A DNA stretch of 64,000 nt from Azolla caroliniana (Eukaryota; Polypodiophyta), in NCBI GenBank assembly GCA_043228905.1, contig JBHGNT010000014.1, positions 20,894,001 through 20,958,000 on the forward strand, in the 5' to 3' direction. Shown piece after piece: positions 59,342 to 64,000 of this stretch. Position 1 is the first letter of the stretch. Each line of letters opens with the position of its first letter. The position numbers were made by a program, and so were the translations under genes. Under the pieces are notes generated by a model. The model was not told the DNA's origin. It ran no database searches and saw nothing but the letters and a program-made list of their open reading frames with translations.

Positions 59342-59985
59342 ACGTAGTCGTGGGGAGGCCTTGGTCGTGACACTTTAAGTTATGAGCTACTCTTTGAGCT
59401 CGTGTGATGACGTTGGCGCCAACAGTTGATGATACGATAGATAACATATTTGTGCCAATCTGTGTCTTTTTTTCTGGGCAATAAGGTACTAGTGTTCTTT
59501 ACAACACCATGGGCATGATGCTTCTCTTTGGAACCACTCGATAAGGTCCTGTGACTGTTGGCTGAGACTTTGCACTGGTGGTTGTGGGGGTATCGTGGTC
59601 GTTGTGCCATCCGGTTGTAATACTGATGTTTGGTTGGGCACTCGCTAACCATGTGTGGGCCTTGGCAATTGAAGCATTTCAATTCTGACCTTCTTAGACC
59701 ATTGTTGTTGCGATATCCCATCGATGGGCCCCTCTGTTCTCCTCTCAAGACGTACACTGGTATTTGGTCGCCTTCGAAGTCCACAAAGTGGGAAAGCACC
59801 TCTTCTTCAACACCGTACTCCCGGTATGAGTCTTCGTATGCGGGGGCACCCCCCCAACTTGGGTTTGGTTATTGGTGGCGTATTCTAGTTCGGCGAGGCG
59901 AGCTCCGATGCGCGGTAGTGGGGGTTGTTGGGGAAGTATTGCTGGTAGTTGTGGGAAGTATTGGTGGTGTATTCTATTTTATACT
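59342..59985 (-). pseudogene. Element G gag, C-terminal part with zinc knuckle
   Basis: Minus strand: a proline/threonine-rich stretch, AYEDSYREYGVEEEVLSHFV, then CFNCQGPHMVSECP, a CX2CX3HX4C knuckle seen in many plant gypsy gag proteins. A stop at 59380 and the loss of everything upstream of 59985 show truncation. Confidence 0.7.
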
Positions 59986-60200
59986 TTTACAATTGATAAA
60001 TTACAAAATCTCCCTCATTTAATTTTGAACTCCTCCTTTTGATATAATAACATTTGTGTCTTGAGTGATCTTGAAGGTAACATTAATCTTTCCGAAGGCA
60101 GTATCTTGGGCGTTTGAACTTCGATTCATGAATCGAAAATTGCTATATGCTCCTCGTCATAAGCTCCAGATGGGAAATGTCTTTCTATAGATTTTTGGCA
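59986..60200. other. Junction between G and E, no feature recognised
   Basis: AT-rich, no coding sense and no LTR end visible. The 5' end of G may have been lost here. Confidence 0.4.
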
Positions 60201-60779
60201 TTGTTTTGACATTGTGAAGTGTTATCTTCACGACACCGGCTCAAACGACAACCTTTGGAGGATGCCAATACACGTCACCTTCGTCGAAGACTACTCTAGG
60301 TACACTTGGATCTATCTAATGCGCCAGAAGAATTTCTCACACTTCCAAAAGTTCACGAATGGAGCCGAAACAAAAACGGGTCGACATGTTTGGTGCCTTT
60401 GGTTGGATAGAGGAAAAATATACTTTTTCGATGCATTTAAAATGTATCTCCAGTAAGAAGGAATTCAGTGAGAATTTACGTGCCAACATACACCTCAACA
60501 AAACAGAGTAGCGAAAAAGAAGAATCGACACTTTACATCGGTGGCGAGGGCCATGATGAATGAGAAAAACCTACCAAAATCATACTGGGCCTAAGCGGCA
60601 TGCATAATCGTCTACCTGATGAATCAATGCACAATGTTAGATGTGCATGAAGTCACCCCACATGAGAAGTAGTACGGAAGGAAGCCAGACTTGCCCCGTT
60701 GAAGGATATTTCACACTATTGCATTCGTGCACATTCTTGATGAGAAGTGGCAGAAGCTCGATTTGAAATCAGATGTGTA
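60201..60779 (+). pseudogene. Ty1/copia integrase remnant, probably element E
   Basis: HVTFVEDYSRYTWIYLMRQK, SHFQKFTNGAETKTGRHV, then with stops EFTCQHTPQQNRVAKKKN, ARAMMNEKNLPKSYWA, VYLMNQC, HTIAFVHILDEKWQKLDLKS. This is copia integrase core and C-terminus, + strand, like the E gag at 18522. If it is the same element, everything between is later insertion and loss. Stops at about 60454, 60469 and 60592 and lost bases show long decay. Confidence 0.75.
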
Positions 60780-62455
60780 TTCTCAGAGGGTACTCTCTAG
60801 AGCACTTCATTCTCTAATGTCACATGACCTCTACACATTTGTAAGGTTTCTAACTTCGAAATTCTCCTGAATTGTAGACCCAAGTTCAAGTGGTTCATTC
60901 ACATGAAACACCCAATGTTTGATGGAAAACCAAAAAATATAACATGCCTTTAATATAGTTGAGAATATTATAACCTATTTTACTTTTTTGGAATATTTTA
61001 ATCTCAACCTTCATATATATAAAAAGAATATGAGTTAGGAGGCTAATCTTATGTCATGTCCTTGAGTCTTGAATTTTTGTATTTCTTGTGGTTAGTTTCC
61101 TTGTACCAAGCTCATTTATGAAGGTAAAGATCTTGTATTGGACAATCGTGTATCGAGCTCTTGTCTTCAAGTATCACATTTTGAATATTAGTGAGTGAAA
61201 TCTTGTAAATTGCAATAACTTTTTATAGAATATCATGCTCATATGGCAAAACATGTATTTTGCTCTTGTGATATATATTAATATAACCAAGCTATCATTT
61301 TTGTTGATAAATAATACCCGAATCGAAGTGTTAATTATCTCTTTTAGGTTGCCATGAACACATTATCTTAGTCCACTTCTTAGCCACACGGAGTTGTCAA
61401 ATATTATTTATCCTTTACATGACTTAGGCGAAAGGAACTAATCATAAAGTGAGATGCAGGAGATTGATGGAATGGATGATGCTTCAAAACTAATGAGGCT
61501 GAATTTCAAAAAATGTTGGTGTATTGCACTAATAACTGCAAAAACTAGAATGGATATACAATGGCAGTAGGTAGTACCCAGATGGTTGTTCCCCCCTCCC
61601 ATTAGATGAAAGAGGGGCGTGAATATGACATGAAATACATAGAGAACAAACATGTGGGCTATTGAATGCAGGTGATGTGTAAGATAAATAAGTGATGTCG
61701 CCCATATGGAAGTAGGCACGGACTACCCGATAAAGGGACTAAAGTTGTGTATTGAATGACATTTTAATTAATGGAGTATACTCTTTTTTGGAAAAGTGAG
61801 ATGCAAGAATTTTGCAAATATAAGCATGTAAAACTCAAATGCATTTTGGAGAGACAAAATGGATGATATGGTTGCAAGAGATTGTTCAAGCATCACATTG
61901 TGGACGCTATCTAGGTATCAAATCTGTCATCATTGATGTAGGTAACATCGCGACACAACTCAAGGTTACATTTTCTATTATCTAGCTCATGAGTTAAGGT
62001 CCTCTAGCTCTCGAAAATGCATGTGCTAACAAACCGCATATCACAAAGAGACTTCCCACAACTTCCAAGTTTGTAGGCGTTGTTGCACCTCCACCTGTCG
62101 TGTGGTTCAAAGGGCCAATGTTATGAAGTATGTGCTGAATGACATACAACCTTGCCTTGGATGGCCTAACATGTCTTTCTTATAGGTCTAGAGAGAGTGA
62201 GTGAGGAAAGCAAGAAATAAAATTAACGTCAGACATACATATGTTAAGAGGCCAGAATAGCCAATAAGACCAAACGAGGGATTTACATCTTAAAATATGT
62301 ATGGTGGGAAAGGGCGAAATCCACTCACCCCCACATTTTCTCCTTAATATTACCACCAATCCCATTAGTTAATAATATCAATATTATTTAGTCGTGACTC
62401 GTGACTCGTGACTCGTAAGTAGGGGCAACAAAAAGAAGTGAGGAAATTATGTTTC

Positions 62456-62487
<32 letters not shown>

Positions 62488-62714
62488 GAGACTGGAGTTA
62501 TTCATTGTACATACAGTATTTACAGTTGTCTGTGTCCCACTGCGAAAAAAAGATATTTTTTGCGTGTGCGTATTAATGAATGTACAATGTATGTTAGAGG
62601 CGTGCGACGAAAAAATATCTAAAAAAAAGACGAAAGAAAGAAGAGGATAAGGACCCCCAAATCAATAAATATCTCTTTCCTTGCCCAAATAATATCTTTC
62701 TTTCGTTCCTTCGT

Positions 62715-62719
<5 letters not shown>
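60780..62719. other. Intergenic region, no gene recognised
   Basis: AT-rich. A minus-strand open frame at 61438-61719 has no domain I recognise. Simple repeats: GTGACTCGTGACTC units at 62394-62417 and TATG at about 62459-62487. The right end is likely the promoter of the next gene. Confidence 0.45.
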
Positions 62720-62749
<30 letters not shown>

Positions 62750-62762
62750 GTCTGTCTGTCTG
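62720..62762. repeat. CT and CTGT microsatellites in the 5' leader
   Basis: CT run at about 62720-62745 followed by four TCTG units, 40 bases before the start codon. Same arrangement as the leader of the ketol-acid reductoisomerase gene. Confidence 0.85.
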
Positions 62763-62801
62763 TCATTTATTTACTTAACTTAACTCGTGCCTGGCTTGGC
62801 T

Positions 62802-64000
62802 ATGGCGTCTGCAGCGATTCATTCGGCAACAACGACCGTCAAACCGAGTCGTAGCGAAGATCTTGTTGATCCTCAACAGCAGATCCTTATAGAAGAAGCT
62901 GTTCGCAGAAAGTTTGATGAAGAAGCTCCCAAACGCCATCGCAAACCTCTTCGGAGTGACATCGACAGTGATGGTAATATTCAGACTGAATATTTTGACG
63001 ACCTGAATGATGACCATGAGATGCCCCCTGAGTACATCAAGCTCCAGTCTCTCGTCCATGACTCGCATGATCAGGTATGCTCTCTGTCTCTGTCTGTCTC
63101 TCTCTCCTCCAGGCATTTTTACTATACGTGTGTGTTTCTACTGTATTTAGTGTAATATATTTTACTGTTGTTTTTAAGTCGTATTTCTCTCTCTCTCTCT
63201 ATGGTTATTCACTGCAGATATCTATATATGTATGTATGCTATCTTTGCTGTATATTTCACTGCGATATTTCCCTTTTTGGTCGCTTCACTGGATCTTTCT
63301 CTTTTTGATGTCTTTACTAGATCTATCCATAGTATTTTCTTTGACTCTGAATTTTCTGTTGCCTAAACTGTATGTGTATCACCGGGTCTTCGTCTGGTGT
63401 CTTAATTACAGTATACACATGCCTATTCACTGCGGATATGTATACATGTTTGTTGTCTTTGCTGTATATTTCACTACGATCTTTCCTTTTTCGTTTCTTT
63501 ACTGGATCTACATTGTTCTTTCTTTGACTCTGATCTTTCTGGTGCCTCTACTCTACGCGTATCACCCGTTCTTCTTTTGGTGTCTTAATTACAGTGTACA
63601 CATGCATATATGCATACTTACACTTATTTTTCCAATATGATCTCTTTCTAGTGTCTTGTACTGTCTGTCTGTCTCTAGTCATATGGAATGTAGTCGATTT
63701 CCCATGGATGGCAATGTTCTTCCTCCCTCCCTCTCTCTCTCTCTCTCCTCATCTTACTCTTGTCTATTGCTGCAACCCTGATTTCGTCTAGAGCTCTCTT
63801 CACAGTATCTTTTTTTCCATTTCTTAAGGGCCTAACAAGTGCTATTCATCTTCTGTTTTTTGTGATGGTTTTTAAATTAGCATGTGGTTCAAGAATATCC
63901 CAGTGAAGTTCCAGAGGAATTCGTGGAGACGGAATACTATAAGGATCTGAACTCTGTAGACCAATCCCTACACCATGCGGTATGGCTTGTTGAATTCTGC
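62802..64000 (+). CDS. MEE59-like small hydrophilic protein, N-terminal part (gene runs off window)
   Basis: Exon 1 is 62802-63074 (91 codons, ATG chosen because upstream in-frame sequence has only a GTG). A GT donor follows at 63075. Exon 2 probably starts at 63881 after a T-rich AG acceptor and encodes HVVQEYPSEVPEEFVETEYY and onward; a GT at 63980 may be its donor, otherwise the frame is open to the edge. The N-terminus has VKPSRSEDLVDPQQQILIEE, then EAPKRHRKPLRSD and MPPEYIKLQSLVHD. The spacing KPSRS...APKR..KP.RS...PE..KLQSL resembles plant proteins annotated as maternal effect embryo arrest 59, as I recall them; the match is modest and the biochemical role of that family is unknown. No membrane segment or signal peptide. 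Confidence 0.55.
63075..63880 (+). other. First intron of the MEE59-like gene
   Basis: T-rich, GT at 63075 and AG at 63880, with CT microsatellites near 63188-63202 and 63723-63749. It contains an imperfect duplication of about 190 bp (units near 63210-63390 and 63420-63590, sharing TGTATATTTCACT(G/A)CGAT and TTTACT(A/G)GATCTA). Confidence 0.7.

Larger units (their letters stand above)
35362..59985 (-). mobile_element. Element G: Ty3/gypsy retrotransposon, host of H, I and J
   Basis: Minus-strand element with a probable 3' LTR at 35362-35905 and polypurine tract at 35906-35920. Coding read right to left: gag zinc region (59985-59342), protease (44660-43950), linker and RT (40271-38940), RNase H (38626-38375), integrase (38010-37140), then a coiled coil and a second retropepsin-like domain (37049-36430). 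The 5' LTR and start of gag are missing; coherent coding ends near 59985, where sequence related to E takes over. H sits between protease and RT, and I sits in the gag-protease linker. Confidence 0.75.

Noticed and set aside
61438-61719. Minus-strand frame of 93 codons with hydrophobic stretches
   Set aside because: No family recognised, no supporting context, typical of AT-rich intergenic sequence.

Overview
This is a plant nuclear genome window. A few intron-bearing housekeeping genes sit at the edges and the middle is filled with nested LTR retrotransposons. The plant call rests on a plastid-type ketol-acid reductoisomerase gene with 11 coding exons, a gene for a seventh-largest-subunit (RPB7/NRPD7/NRPE7-like) RNA polymerase protein, AT-rich GT-AG introns, many GA/CT and CA microsatellites, and Ty1/copia and Ty3/gypsy elements with plant-type primer-binding sites. 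The species cannot be named from the sequence; an angiosperm, probably a dicot, is the best guess.

Layout. 1-657: tail of a chromodomain Ty3/gypsy element and its 3' LTR. 1490-6490: ketol-acid reductoisomerase gene. 6943-10012: a direct repeat of about 0.47-0.49 kb whose two copies bracket a 2.1 kb segment holding the RPB7-like gene (CDS 8922-9458). 10013-13886: non-coding, with large CA, CT and GAA microsatellites. 13887-16525: five-exon gene for a small leucine-rich-repeat protein of unknown role, with tRNA-derived SINE sequence in intron 4. 17329-17674: a foldback (MITE-like) repeat. About 18522-60779: a nested retrotransposon complex of about 42 kb. 62802 to the right edge: start of a gene resembling the plant MEE59 family.

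The nested complex. The outermost element, E (degraded Ty1/copia, + strand), is seen as gag pieces at 18522-18853 and 34951-35083 and as an integrase remnant at 60201-60779. Left nest: A (copia, - strand, 18854-34946) lies in E's gag; B (copia, +, 21823-32828) lies in A; C (copia, +, 24612-30824, nearly intact) lies in B; D (solo LTR, 29408-30169) lies in C's 3' LTR. Right nest: G (gypsy, -, about 35362-59985) holds H (5'-truncated copia, +, 40272-43949) and I (gypsy, -, 45086-59341); J (gypsy, -, 46578-53884) lies in I. Target-site duplications and clean resumption of coding support most junctions. LTR divergence seen by eye (C about 1 difference in 666, J about 3 in 793, I about 6 in 619) agrees with the insertion order.

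The least ordinary features are: (1) a second retropepsin-like domain behind the integrase of G; (2) an open extension of about 240 codons after RNase H in H, between two polypurine tracts; (3) the GC-rich I/J lineage, with FLDD in the RT, DHG in the protease, and gag-pro and pol arranged for a -1 shift at U-UUU-UAG in both copies. Boundaries and splice sites were read by eye. No database search was possible, so family names below fine clade level are inference.
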